From the NCBI GenBank assembly GCA_900548695.1, contig URLC01000004.1, positions 124,001-188,000 of the forward strand: 64,000 nt of DNA. The letters are read 5' to 3'. A program made the position numbers and the translations under genes. The notes under the pieces were generated by a model. That model was not told the DNA's origin. It was given only the letters and a program-made list of their open reading frames with translations, and did not search any database. Of the stretch, positions 36,476 through 45,162 are shown one piece after another. Within the stretch, counting starts at the first letter, position 1. Each line of letters opens with the position of its first letter. The DNA is from an uncultured Mycoplasmatota bacterium. GTDB taxonomy: Bacteria > Bacillota_I > Bacilli_A > RF39 > UBA660.

Positions 36476-37060
36476 ATGACTGAAAGAGAAAAGATGTTAG
36501 CAGGGGAATTGTATGATTGTGGGGATAAGGAATTGTTGAATAGATGGCATCTAGCTAAGAATTTAATAAAAGAATATAATAATACGCCCTCTGAAAATTT
36601 AGAAGATAAGAATAACATATTAAAAAAATTACTAGGTAATATGGAAGAAAATGTTTGGATTACACCACCATTTTATGTGGATTATGGTAATAATATTTAT
36701 ATTGGAAATAATACAGAAATAAATATGAATTGTACATTTTTAGATGATAATAAAATAGTCATTGGAAAAAATTGTTTAATTGCACCAAATGTGCAAATAT
36801 ATACGGCATTTCACCCAACGAATGCCACTGATAGATTTGAAAGTCCAAGCCCAAATGGTACATTTGACTTTTGTAAGACTCTCACCAAACCAGTTATGAT
36901 AGGTGATAATACATGGATTGGTGGTGGAACGATTATTCTACCTGGAGTTACTATAGGAAGTAACGTTGTGATAGGTGCTGGAAGTGTAGTTACAAAAAAT
37001 ATTCCAGATAACAAAATTGCTTATGGTAATCCTTGCAAAGTTGTAAGAGATAATAATTAA
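36476..37060 (+). CDS. Maltose/galactoside O-acetyltransferase family
   Basis: The 194-residue protein has the N-terminal MTEREKMLAGELYD segment of Maa/LacA acetyltransferases, a left-handed beta-helix of hexapeptide repeats (IGNNTEINMNC, IGDNTWIGGG, GVTIGSNVVIGAGSVV) and the catalytic His in YTAFHPTNATDR. It transfers acetyl groups from CoA to sugars; the exact sugar is not clear. AAAGGAG precedes the ATG and a TATAAT lies at 36453-36458. It appears to be a single-gene unit. Confidence 0.93.
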   Translation: MTEREKMLAGELYDCGDKELLNRWHLAKNLIKEYNNTPSENLEDKNNILKKLLGNMEENVWITPPFYVDYGNNIYIGNNTEINMNCTFLDDNKIVIGKNCLIAPNVQIYTAFHPTNATDRFESPSPNGTFDFCKTLTKPVMIGDNTWIGGGTIILPGVTIGSNVVIGAGSVVTKNIPDNKIAYGNPCKVVRDNN

Positions 37061-37198
37061 ATAAATTGTTAAAAATTAAAATGAACTTATATATAAACAT
37101 TTCACTGTGAAAATTCTTGGTTTGAAACAAAATATTCATACGTTAATAGATAACTATATAAAAGATTCTAGCAGACTGTAAAAATTATATTAAAAGTA

Positions 37199-37227
37199 TT
37201 GACAAACAGTGCAAAGAGGAAGATAAT
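37199..37227 (+). promoter_or_regulatory. Predicted promoter of the 37.3-kb gene
   Basis: TTGACA (37199-37204), a 17-bp spacer and GATAAT (37222-37227). It lies inside the upstream open frame, which shows that the gene really starts further on. Confidence 0.7.
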
Positions 37228-37255
37228 AAACGAACACGAAAAGGAGATGACTATA

Positions 37256-37918
37256 ATGTGTAAAAATCTAACACAAGACCAAAAACAAAATCTAAAAACT
37301 ATGTACTACCAAGTATTAAAAGATTTTGAAGCTTTTCCATTTATAAAAACTACAGAGGATATATTTAAATGGCGCGAAGCAGTAAAAGAAGCTAATGGAA
37401 ATGATGGTGTCCTTCGAAATGAAGAAATAGAGAAGATGATTGGCAAAAATCAATCACTAGAACTTCTATATAGTTGGACTAAATTTTATCGTATGATAGA
37501 TAGAGCCAAAGCAGGACTTCATTTATCTAAAATTGAACATAATATAGAAGATAATGACGATTACCAAATAAAAGCAGCCGGAATGTTACATAAACATTTA
37601 GTTTCAAAAAATAAAGGCAATGTTGACCAATTATTTGGAATATTTAGAGTAGAAGGTTTAGATTTAGGAATAAAATACCAGGGGTTACGAACTATCAATA
37701 CCCCATATGAGTTCGAAAAAGCAATTGTAAAAGAAGATGAAAGAGAACCTTGGCCAGCAGTTTTATTTGTCACACTATTAAATGCTTATGGCATTTCGAA
37801 AGAGGATTTGTTAACAGTTGGTCGTGAAGCAGAAAAGCTAGGAAATAGATATATAACTGAAATTGATGAAAAATATCCAAAACAAGAACGTGCAATTTCA
37901 TATACAAAGAGAAAATAA
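37256..37918 (+). CDS. Unrecognised soluble protein
   Basis: The 220-residue protein has no signal or membrane segment. It is probably helical, with segments such as KTMYYQVLKDFEAF, WREAVKEANGNDG and KAGLHLSKIEHN; the C-terminal part (PWPAVLFVTLLNAYGISKEDLL) looks folded. I do not recognise a family. ATG 37256 follows AAGGAG by 9 bp and lies downstream of the -10 box. It is a stand-alone gene with its own promoter and terminator in the accessory region. Confidence 0.65.
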   Translation: MCKNLTQDQKQNLKTMYYQVLKDFEAFPFIKTTEDIFKWREAVKEANGNDGVLRNEEIEKMIGKNQSLELLYSWTKFYRMIDRAKAGLHLSKIEHNIEDNDDYQIKAAGMLHKHLVSKNKGNVDQLFGIFRVEGLDLGIKYQGLRTINTPYEFEKAIVKEDEREPWPAVLFVTLLNAYGISKEDLLTVGREAEKLGNRYITEIDEKYPKQERAISYTKRK

Positions 37919-37947
37919 AAAAGCTTTCTTATTTAGAAAGCTTTTTT
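37917..37947 (+). terminator. Terminator after the 37.3-kb gene
   Basis: AAAAAAGCTTTCT (37917-37929) pairs with AGAAAGCTTTTTT (37935-37947) with a 5-nt loop. Confidence 0.9.
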
Positions 37948-37992
37948 ATATAATTCAAACGTGGTATAATACCTAGGAAAGAGGTGAATCAC

Positions 37993-38475
37993 GTGAATTT
38001 AGAAAAAGATAAGTATATCATTGTTGAAATAATTCCCACTCATTCTAATGCTAAACAAGGCACAATTGCTCAAATATCAGCTTTAAAATTAGAAGGGTTA
38101 AAATTATTAGACAGATTTGATTATCGACTAAAAGATGAATTAATCGAAAATGAAGACTTAAAAGCTATGATTCAATATGATAAACAAAGCTTTACTTATA
38201 TTAATAACCCTAATTTTATTTTAGAAAAATTTAAATCCTGGGTAAAAGATTTTCCTTTATTAATTTTAGAAGAAAGTTATACTCCTGATTATTTAGAAGA
38301 ATTAAAAAATAAGAAGGAACTAGTATATCCATACTTACATATGGAACATAGTTATGATATTTTTAATCAAATCATAAAAAAATACCAATTAGAGCCAAGT
38401 AATCATTTAGTAGACCTAATTTATGAAGCAATTATCTATGAAAGTAACAACAAAATCAAAAAAGAGGTAGAATAA
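37993..38475 (+). CDS. Possible degenerate DnaQ-fold protein
   Basis: The 160-residue protein starts at GTG 37993, 6 bp after AGAGGTG (an in-frame GTG at 37984 is inside that site). The pattern KYIIVEIIPT then IAQISALKLEGLKLLDRFDYRL recalls the first strands of DEDD exonucleases, FKSWVKDFPLLILEESYTPD the middle region, and HLVDLIYEAIIYE the last helix. The catalytic acidic pair of the first strand is not present (VEIIP), so it would not be an active nuclease. This is fold-level inference only. Confidence 0.5.
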   Translation: MNLEKDKYIIVEIIPTHSNAKQGTIAQISALKLEGLKLLDRFDYRLKDELIENEDLKAMIQYDKQSFTYINNPNFILEKFKSWVKDFPLLILEESYTPDYLEELKNKKELVYPYLHMEHSYDIFNQIIKKYQLEPSNHLVDLIYEAIIYESNNKIKKEVE

Positions 38476-38506
38476 GAAAAGAAGTTCTAAGTAACTTCTT
38501 TTCTTA
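38473..38506. terminator. Bidirectional terminator
   Basis: TAAGAAAAGAAGTT (38473-38486) pairs with AACTTCTTTTCTTA (38493-38506) around a 6-nt loop. It serves the plus-strand gene and the convergent minus-strand gene. Confidence 0.88.
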
Positions 38507-38507
38507 A

Positions 38508-39353
38508 TTAGAGATGTAAATGAACTTTATTTTCTTTTTTTACTAATACATATCCTTGATTAACAGGATTAATGACTTTTTCTTTTTCTAAAAAGAGTAG
38601 GCTATCATCTAAAACAGTATCTAATAGTTTTGTAGAAGATGTATCAATCGTCAAAAAAGTGCCACATAAATTAGCTGAAGATGCATCAACATGATTTATG
38701 CACTGTCCAAATAAATTGACATTTTCTAAATTAGTTCCCACAATACTATGATGATATAAAGAAGAAAAATCTATCGCTTGAATATTAGTATTGGCTAAAT
38801 TGGTATTTCGAATATCTACATGAGATAAGAAAATATCACTCATATCTAAAAAAGGTAAAAAGTCTAACAATTCTTCCCGAATTCTTGGAAATTCTTTTCG
38901 TTGTTCCAACAACATATCCTTAGAAATAGAAATTTGATGGAAATAAAAACTGGGATGATCTGACTGATAAGCTAAGTTAGCTAGATTTTTTAATCTCGCT
39001 AAAAAGATTTTATCAAAATCTCTAGATGAATCAGTTTTTGCAACTGTTTCGTATTGACAGTAATCTTCCACTGAATGAGTAAATAAACGAACATTTTTAT
39101 TTAAAACATCATGTAACAATAATTTAAAATTAGTGTTTTTCATAAGTTTTGGAGAAAATTTTTGACCATCAACAAAAAGTTCTAAAAATTCAAGTGGCAA
39201 ATCAATATCTTGACACTCTGTTAGTATAGCTTCTAAAACCTTTTTAAATAAAGCTTGTTCTTTGCTAGAAAGGTCATGATAGTCAAATAATATTTGAATC
39301 AAGTCGCTATTATAAATTGGCATATTTCGTGTACAAACTTCGATAGTTCTCAT
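38508..39353 (-). CDS. Pentapeptide-repeat protein
   Basis: The 281-residue protein has a helical N-terminal two-thirds and a C-terminal run of pentapeptide-like units (FLDMS DIFLS HVDIR NTNLA, then NTNIQ AIDFS). Pentapeptide repeats form a right-handed beta-helix; some act on DNA gyrase, most are uncharacterised. The start is placed at 39353, because GGAGG lies 7 bp before this ATG; the frame is open further upstream without a site. It is on the minus strand beside the GDPD gene. Confidence 0.75.
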   Translation of the reverse strand: MRTIEVCTRNMPIYNSDLIQILFDYHDLSSKEQALFKKVLEAILTECQDIDLPLEFLELFVDGQKFSPKLMKNTNFKLLLHDVLNKNVRLFTHSVEDYCQYETVAKTDSSRDFDKIFLARLKNLANLAYQSDHPSFYFHQISISKDMLLEQRKEFPRIREELLDFLPFLDMSDIFLSHVDIRNTNLANTNIQAIDFSSLYHHSIVGTNLENVNLFGQCINHVDASSANLCGTFLTIDTSSTKLLDTVLDDSLLFLEKEKVINPVNQGYVLVKKENKVHLHL

Positions 39354-39413
39354 ATTATAACCTCCACAAACGTCATTTGTTATTTTAAAGAGTGTGAAGT
39401 TATTTGTCAATCA

Positions 39414-40121
39414 TTAATAGTGGTAAGGTAAGTGATTACACAAAAAACTATCAGCATAATCAAAATAATAATTAAATTCATCTAAGCTAGTTAAAGTCCA
39501 AACAAAAACAGGACATTTTTTACGATATTTTTGAAATCTTTTCTTTTTCACAATTTTTTTTGAAATTGCCAAAAAGTCGGGTTGACAATAGAAAATTAAA
39601 ATAGGGGAACTAATCAAATAGCTATATAATTTATAATGCATAAAATCACTAATCAAAAGTCCAATCATATAAGATGATTTCTTTTTCAAATATTTGACAA
39701 CATTAGGAAAAAAAGATTTTAATAAGATATCGCCACTATAGTCTTTTAAACTCTGTAAAACCCGATCACAAAGAAGATTCGTTTCCCTAGTTTTTTTAAT
39801 TTCAATATCAATTAAGACTTTACCATCAATTAGTGTTAAAACCTCCTCTAAAGTGGGAATATTTTCGTTGGTAGAAAGTAATTTCATTTTTTTTATCTCT
39901 TTTAGCGTAAGATCTTCAATCTCTAAAACGACCCCACACATTCGTTTTAAGTTATGATCATGAAAGACAATGACGTGTTCATCTTTTGTAATCCTAACAT
40001 CAAATTCAATAGGAATCTGTAAACGCAAAGCTTTCTGAAATGCTAAAATAGAATTTTCAGGAATTATCTTATTATCAAAGATACCTCTATGAGCAATTCT
40101 TAAATTTTTAGTTTCTAGCAT
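39414..40121 (-). CDS. Glycerophosphodiester phosphodiesterase (GDPD family)
   Basis: The 235-residue protein has the GDPD catalytic motifs AHRG near the N-terminus, EFDVRITKDEHVIVFHDH with the metal-binding Glu/Asp pair and the second His, and DIEIK. It hydrolyses glycerophosphodiesters to glycerol 3-phosphate and an alcohol. There is no signal peptide, so it is cytoplasmic. AGAGGTG precedes the ATG at 40121. It lies upstream of the pentapeptide gene on the same strand with a 60-bp gap. Confidence 0.93.
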   Translation of the reverse strand: MLETKNLRIAHRGIFDNKIIPENSILAFQKALRLQIPIEFDVRITKDEHVIVFHDHNLKRMCGVVLEIEDLTLKEIKKMKLLSTNENIPTLEEVLTLIDGKVLIDIEIKKTRETNLLCDRVLQSLKDYSGDILLKSFFPNVVKYLKKKSSYMIGLLISDFMHYKLYSYLISSPILIFYCQPDFLAISKKIVKKKRFQKYRKKCPVFVWTLTSLDEFNYYFDYADSFLCNHLPYHY

Positions 40122-40244
40122 ACAAAGCACCTCTAATATATTATAGCAAATTTCAAAAGAAACTTGCTAAATTAAAGTTGATAAGCAATGATTTATTATT
40201 TTATTTTAAAAATTTATGATAAAATAAAAAATGGAAGTGATATC

Positions 40245-40910
40245 ATGCAAAAAATTAAAATTATAGAAGATGATAAATCTATTGTCAAAGAATTAAAGGA
40301 ATTACTAGAAAAATCAGGTTATGAAGCAATTGAGACTAAAGATTTTAATGATGTGTTAACAGAAATACAAGAACAAACACCAAACCTAATCTTATTAGAT
40401 ATTAACCTACCAAAAATAAATGGTGAAGTTTTGCTTCAAAATATCAGAAAACATTTTAATACTCCAATAATGATGGTAACTAGCAAAAATAGTGAAATAG
40501 ATGAAGTATTATCGATGAGTTATGGTGCAGATGACTATATAACCAAGCCATATAATCCTACAATTTTATTACTTAGAATCCAAGCAATATTAAAAAGGAC
40601 TAGCCAACCACAAAGTGAACTAACATACCATAATTTGACTATACTTCCATCTAAAGGTATCATCAAAAATCAAGAAACAGAATTAATTTTAACTAAAAAT
40701 GAAATGATCATATTTATGTATCTATTAAATAATCAAGGACGTATCGTCACAAGAGATGAACTAATGACTGATTTATGGAATAACAGTGAATATGTCAATG
40801 ATAATGCCCTAACCGTAAATATATCAAGGCTTCGCACTAAATTAAAAGAAATAGGTCAAGAAGAAGTAATAGAAACAAGAAAGAATCAGGGGTATTTATT
40901 AAATGAGTAA
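40245..40910 (+). CDS. BceR-like response regulator (OmpR family)
   Basis: The 221-residue protein has receiver motifs IIEDDK, LILLDINLPKING, MVTSKNS and ITKPYN, then a winged-helix domain (LTKNEMIIFMYLLNN, NQGYLLNE). ATG 40245 is chosen because GGAAGTGA precedes it; the open frame extends upstream without a site. It overlaps its kinase gene by 8 bp. It resembles the regulator at 34.7 kb and is the third regulator of this class in the region. Confidence 0.94.
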   Translation: MQKIKIIEDDKSIVKELKELLEKSGYEAIETKDFNDVLTEIQEQTPNLILLDINLPKINGEVLLQNIRKHFNTPIMMVTSKNSEIDEVLSMSYGADDYITKPYNPTILLLRIQAILKRTSQPQSELTYHNLTILPSKGIIKNQETELILTKNEMIIFMYLLNNQGRIVTRDELMTDLWNNSEYVNDNALTVNISRLRTKLKEIGQEEVIETRKNQGYLLNE

Positions 40911-41919
40911 AAAGGATTATATAAAAGACAAATTATTTTTGTTGATAATAGCAGGTATCAGTTATGGTATTTGTCTTTTAGTTCTATTTGCCTTTAAAGT
41001 AAATAGTCAAGCAATCATCGCAATAACTATCATATACCTAACAACTATTATTTTTTCTCTCACATTTGATTATGCTAGGAAAAAACTATTTTATAGAGAG
41101 TTAAAAAATAAATTAGATAACTTAGATCAAAAATATTTGGTGATAGAAATGTTATCTTCTCCCTGCTTTTTAGAAGGAAAAATTATGTTTGACTCTTTAT
41201 ATGAAATTAATAAATCAATGATTGAAAAAATAAAAGAATATAAAAGCCAAACTCAAAACTTTAAAGAATATGTAGAGTTATGGATTCACGAAGTGAAACT
41301 ACCAGTATCGTCACTAGTGTTAATGATTCATAATCATAAAAATGAATATAATAAAAAGATTTTAGAGCAATTAACCCGTCTTGATAACTATTTAGAGCAA
41401 ATACTATATTATGTACGTTCAGAAAATGCTGAAAAAGACTATTTAATTTCTAAAGTGAATCTAGCTAAAGTAATTAGTAACATTGCTTTAAAAAACAAAG
41501 ATACACTCCTAGAAAAAAAGATAGACTTTATTGCTAGTGACATAGATATTGATATATATACAGATGCAAAATGGCTAGAATTTATAATAAACCAAATCAT
41601 CGATAATTCTATAAAGTATAGTAATAAAAAGAAACCTTACATCAAAATCTTAGCGAAAGAAGAAAAAAATTATATTGCTTGTGTTATTTATGATAATGGA
41701 GTAGGTATTTCAAAAGAAGACTTACCTAGAGTGTTTGAAAAAACATACACGGGTAAAAACGGGCGTATAGGGAAACAATCGACCGGAATGGGTTTATACA
41801 TAGTGAAAAGATTATGTGACAAATTAGGACACAATATTAGCATTAACTCAATAGAAGGCGAGTTTACTTGTGTAAAAATCAAATTTGCTAAAAATGATTA
41901 CTATCAAGTCAAAGATTAG
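40903..41919 (+). CDS. BceS-like intramembrane-sensing histidine kinase
   Basis: The 338-residue kinase has two close-set membrane helices (about 11-31 and 37-55), no real external loop, the His box LWIHEVKLPVSS and ATPase motifs IIDNSIKY, DNGVGI and GMGLYIVKR. This places it with BceS-type kinases that depend on the partner transporter for sensing. A terminator separates it from the ABC genes downstream, so pump and sensor are transcribed separately. Confidence 0.94.
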   Translation: MSKKDYIKDKLFLLIIAGISYGICLLVLFAFKVNSQAIIAITIIYLTTIIFSLTFDYARKKLFYRELKNKLDNLDQKYLVIEMLSSPCFLEGKIMFDSLYEINKSMIEKIKEYKSQTQNFKEYVELWIHEVKLPVSSLVLMIHNHKNEYNKKILEQLTRLDNYLEQILYYVRSENAEKDYLISKVNLAKVISNIALKNKDTLLEKKIDFIASDIDIDIYTDAKWLEFIINQIIDNSIKYSNKKKPYIKILAKEEKNYIACVIYDNGVGISKEDLPRVFEKTYTGKNGRIGKQSTGMGLYIVKRLCDKLGHNISINSIEGEFTCVKIKFAKNDYYQVKD

Positions 41920-41939
41920 AAAATTCTAATCTATTTTTT
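41911..41939 (+). terminator. Terminator after the kinase gene
   Basis: AGATTAG (41913-41919) pairs with CTAATCT (41926-41932), then ATTTTTT. Confidence 0.85.
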
Positions 41940-41945
41940 ATAATA

Positions 41946-41959
41946 TTACAAAATTGTAA
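41946..41959. promoter_or_regulatory. Candidate BceR-type operator, module 3
   Basis: TTACA-AAAT-TGTAA, inside a longer palindrome ATTACAA-AA-TTGTAAT (41945-41960). TATAAT for the ABC genes lies at 42003-42008, so this box sits about two helical turns further upstream than the one in module 2. Confidence 0.65.
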
Positions 41960-42032
41960 TCTACCGTAATATATAACAAACGACAAGCAATCATAGTATT
42001 TATATAATAAAACCATGAAAGGAGAAAAATTC

Positions 42033-42800
42033 ATGAAAAAAATATTAAAGATATCTAATATCGAAAAATATTATGGAAATAAGTCAAATTTAACGAAAGC
42101 CATTGACGATATTTCATTAGAAGTAGAAGAAGGAGAGTTTGTTGCTATAATGGGAGCATCTGGTAGTGGAAAAACAACATTACTAAATTGTATTTCAACA
42201 ATCGATAGAGTAACTGCCGGTCACATTTTAGTAGATAATTTAGATATCACTAAATTAAAAGGAGAAAAATTAAATAAATATAGAAGCAAGGAACTAGGAT
42301 TTATTTTTCAAGACTTTAATTTATTAGATACCCTAACAGCTTATGAAAATATTGCTTTAGCTTTATCTATTCAGAATATTAATGTTAAAGAAATTGAAAA
42401 AAGAGTAAATGAAGTCGCTAGAAAACTAGATATACAAGATGTACTTCAAAAATATCCCTACCAAATGAGTGGGGGACAAAAGCAACGTGTAGCATCAGCT
42501 AGAGCCATCATTACAAATCCTAAATTAATTTTAGCAGACGAACCAACTGGAGCCTTAGATTCTAAATCCAGCAAAATGCTATTAGAAAGTTTTAACCATT
42601 TAAATCAAGAATTATTAGCTACTATTTTAATGGTAACTCACGATGCTTTTAGTGCCAGTTACGCCAATCGCGTCATTTTTATAAAAGATGGTAAAATTTT
42701 TAATGAAATCAGAAAAGGAGATAACACTAGAAAAGAGTTTTTTGATAAAATCATAGATGTTGTGACACTACTTGGAGGGGATTTAAATGACGCTTTGTAA
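42033..42800 (+). CDS. Bce-type ABC ATPase
   Basis: The 255-residue ATPase has GASGSGKTT, FQDFNLLDTLT, MSGGQKQR and LILADEPTGALDSKSS, with the C-terminal TRKEFFDKIIDVVTLLGGD. It is close to the ATPase at 29.9 kb. ATG 42033 follows AAAGGAG by 8 bp. It overlaps the permease gene by 14 bp and forms with it a peptide-antibiotic resistance pump. Confidence 0.95.
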   Translation: MKKILKISNIEKYYGNKSNLTKAIDDISLEVEEGEFVAIMGASGSGKTTLLNCISTIDRVTAGHILVDNLDITKLKGEKLNKYRSKELGFIFQDFNLLDTLTAYENIALALSIQNINVKEIEKRVNEVARKLDIQDVLQKYPYQMSGGQKQRVASARAIITNPKLILADEPTGALDSKSSKMLLESFNHLNQELLATILMVTHDAFSASYANRVIFIKDGKIFNEIRKGDNTRKEFFDKIIDVVTLLGGDLNDAL

Positions 42801-44871
42801 GCTATCTTTCCAAAATATCAAAAAAAGTTTCAAAGATTACGCAATATATTTCTTTACTCTTATCTTAGGAGTTGCTATTTTTTATGTATTTAATGCAATT
42901 GATAGTCAAACTGTATTATTACAAACAAAAAAATCAACTGATGATATTATTAAACTGATGACACAATCACTATCTTCTATCAGTATATTTGTATCTTTTA
43001 TTTTGGGATTTTTAATTATTTATGCTTCACGTTTTTTAATAAAAAGAAGAAATAAAGAGTTTGCAATTTATATGACACTTGGGATGAGTAAGCGAAAAAT
43101 ATCTTTCATTTTATTTATGGAAACCATCATTATTGGTGTATTATCATTAGGAGTAGGGTTAGGGTTAGGTGTCATACTATCACAACTAATGAGTCTATTA
43201 GTAGCTAATATGTTTGAAGCTGACATGACAACTTTCGCCTTTACCTTTTCACAAAGTGCTCTATTAAAAACATTCTGTTATTTTGGAATTATGTACCTAT
43301 TAGTGATGATATTTAATACTATTCAAATCAACAAATGTAAATTAATTGATTTAATTAATGCCAACAAGCATTCTGAAAAAGTAAAAATAAAAAATCCTAT
43401 TATTTGTTTTTTAATGCTTTTAATAGCAATAAGTATCCTAGGCTATTGTTATTATAGAGTTTCTGTACCAGAGGGAACGAATGCCTTATCTGTAAAAGAG
43501 TTAGGGATCATTATTATTCTAGGGTCTATATCAACCTTTCTATTATTTTGGTCACTATCTGGATTAATATTAAAAATTGTACAGAAAATTCATTCAGTAT
43601 ATTATAAAGGCTTAAATAGTTTTACTCTAAGACAAATTAGTAGTAAGGTAAATACCACTGTATTTTCAATGACCATTATTTGCTTAATGTTATTTATAAC
43701 AATCTGTGTATTATCAAGTTCACTTTCCATAAAAAATTCCATGACCAGCAATTTAAAAGAATTAGCACCCATAGATATTGAATTATCAAAAACAAGAAAT
43801 ATTCCAAAGGAGTTACAAGCTGATTATGGTTATACCGACGGGCAAATAGATTCTAGCTATAAGACGATTTCAGAAACACTAAAAGATTTAAATATTGATG
43901 AAGAAAAATATTTGAAAGACCAAACTAGTTTACATCTTTATATAGATGACTCTCTAACATACGCAACATCTATGGGAAAAGCATTAGATAGGATGAAAAA
44001 AGCTTATCCATATTTAGACTATACTTCTCCAGAAGCAATAGTAAAGCTAAGTGAATATAATAAGGTTGCTAAAATGTTAAATAACAAAACTTATACGCTA
44101 GATGAAAATGAATACATGATAATTGGCGATTATGAATCAATGATAGAATTAAGAAATGTTGCCTTAAAAGATAACACCCCATTAACTATTTTTGGAAAAC
44201 AATTAACACCAAAGTATAAAGAAGTAAAAAATGGGTTTATTAAAATATCTAGCAACCATATTACTGATGGTATCATTATAGTACCAGATCATGTGATTGA
44301 TATCGCAAATAATTCTCCAAAATTAGAAAAAGAATATTTACTTGCTAATTATAAAGCAAATGATGAAAAAGGAAAAGAAAAAATAGAAGAGATATTTACA
44401 AATCCCGAACAAAACAAACTATACCCAGATGCCATTTTAACTGGAAATTCAAGAATTAGTATCTATGATGCTAGTATTGGGTTAGGCGCTATGATTACAT
44501 TTATCGGATTATATCTAGGAATTATTTTCCTAATTTCTAGTGCAGCATTATTAGCCTTAAAAGAACTATCTGAAAGCACTGATAACATTGTCAGATATAA
44601 TATGTTAAGAAAAATTGGAGCAAGCAACAAGCAATTAAATAAAGCATTATTCAGACAAATTGCAATATTTTTCCTATTTCCGTTATTGATTGCTATCATC
44701 CATTCAATTTTTGGAATTAAATTCTGTACCCTCTTATTAGAAACTTTTGGAAAAGAAGAAATGTTAGCTAGTGTATCAATGACTATGTTATTCTTAATAG
44801 TAATTTATGGTGGATATTTCTTAATTACCTATTACTGTAGCAAAAATATTATTAAGGAAAAAAGAATATGA
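42787..44871 (+). CDS. Bce-type permease
   Basis: The 694-residue protein has the BceB layout: KLSFQNIKKSFKDYAIYFF at the N-terminus, LIKRRNKEFAIYMTLGMSKRK, ten helices in total, and a large external domain (about residues 315-575) between helices 7 and 8. The cytoplasmic motif LSESTDNIVRYNMLRKIGA near the C-terminus is present. It is longer than the pair at 30.7-34.6 kb and clearly less related to them. It overlaps a 40-codon reading frame at its end. Confidence 0.94.
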   Translation: MTLCKLSFQNIKKSFKDYAIYFFTLILGVAIFYVFNAIDSQTVLLQTKKSTDDIIKLMTQSLSSISIFVSFILGFLIIYASRFLIKRRNKEFAIYMTLGMSKRKISFILFMETIIIGVLSLGVGLGLGVILSQLMSLLVANMFEADMTTFAFTFSQSALLKTFCYFGIMYLLVMIFNTIQINKCKLIDLINANKHSEKVKIKNPIICFLMLLIAISILGYCYYRVSVPEGTNALSVKELGIIIILGSISTFLLFWSLSGLILKIVQKIHSVYYKGLNSFTLRQISSKVNTTVFSMTIICLMLFITICVLSSSLSIKNSMTSNLKELAPIDIELSKTRNIPKELQADYGYTDGQIDSSYKTISETLKDLNIDEEKYLKDQTSLHLYIDDSLTYATSMGKALDRMKKAYPYLDYTSPEAIVKLSEYNKVAKMLNNKTYTLDENEYMIIGDYESMIELRNVALKDNTPLTIFGKQLTPKYKEVKNGFIKISSNHITDGIIIVPDHVIDIANNSPKLEKEYLLANYKANDEKGKEKIEEIFTNPEQNKLYPDAILTGNSRISIYDASIGLGAMITFIGLYLGIIFLISSAALLALKELSESTDNIVRYNMLRKIGASNKQLNKALFRQIAIFFLFPLLIAIIHSIFGIKFCTLLLETFGKEEMLASVSMTMLFLIVIYGGYFLITYYCSKNIIKEKRI

Positions 44872-44990
44872 TATTAGAAATAAATTGGCAAGAGCTAATC
44901 AATAGTCCGATTATAATGATTTCACCATTAATACTTTTAGAAATTTTATTTATTATATTAGCAATAGTAAAGGGAAAGAAAAAAAACTAA
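44868..44990 (+). CDS. 40-residue membrane peptide coupled to the Bce permease
   Basis: A 40-codon frame starts inside the stop of the permease gene (ATGA overlap). It encodes one hydrophobic helix (IIMISPLILLEILFIILAIV) and a basic tail GKKKN. The hydrophobic pattern recalls the N-terminal membrane part of small PLDNc-type proteins found next to some ABC operons. The coupling supports real translation. It may be a subunit or immunity-type accessory peptide. Confidence 0.55.
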   Translation: MILEINWQELINSPIIMISPLILLEILFIILAIVKGKKKN

Positions 44991-45006
44991 TTTTCTAATC
45001 CCTTTA
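44968..45006 (+). terminator. Terminator of Bce module 3
   Basis: TAAAGGGA (44968-44975) pairs with TCCCTTTA (44999-45006), with an inner AGAAAA/TTTTCT stem. It overlaps the end of the 40-codon gene. Confidence 0.65.
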
Positions 45007-45068
45007 TTGTTTAATTAGAAATAAAACTAAAAGCAACTGTAATTTGACATAAATCAACCTAAATTATA

Positions 45069-45097
45069 TTGAAAAATATCCTAAAAAGCCTTATACT
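45069..45097 (+). promoter_or_regulatory. Predicted promoter of the YfhO-type gene
   Basis: TTGAAA (45069-45074), a 17-bp spacer and TATACT (45092-45097). Confidence 0.6.
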
Positions 45098-45162
45098 AAT
45101 ATCAATAATTTATTTAAAAAACAAGAAATTAAAACAAGTCAGTAGTAAGGAAGTAGTATAGA

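Noticed and set aside
37199..37255. N-terminal extension of the 37.3-kb gene from a TTG
   Set aside because: The TTG is the first part of a TTGACA -35 box with a matching -10 box, and AAGGAG lies just before ATG 37256.
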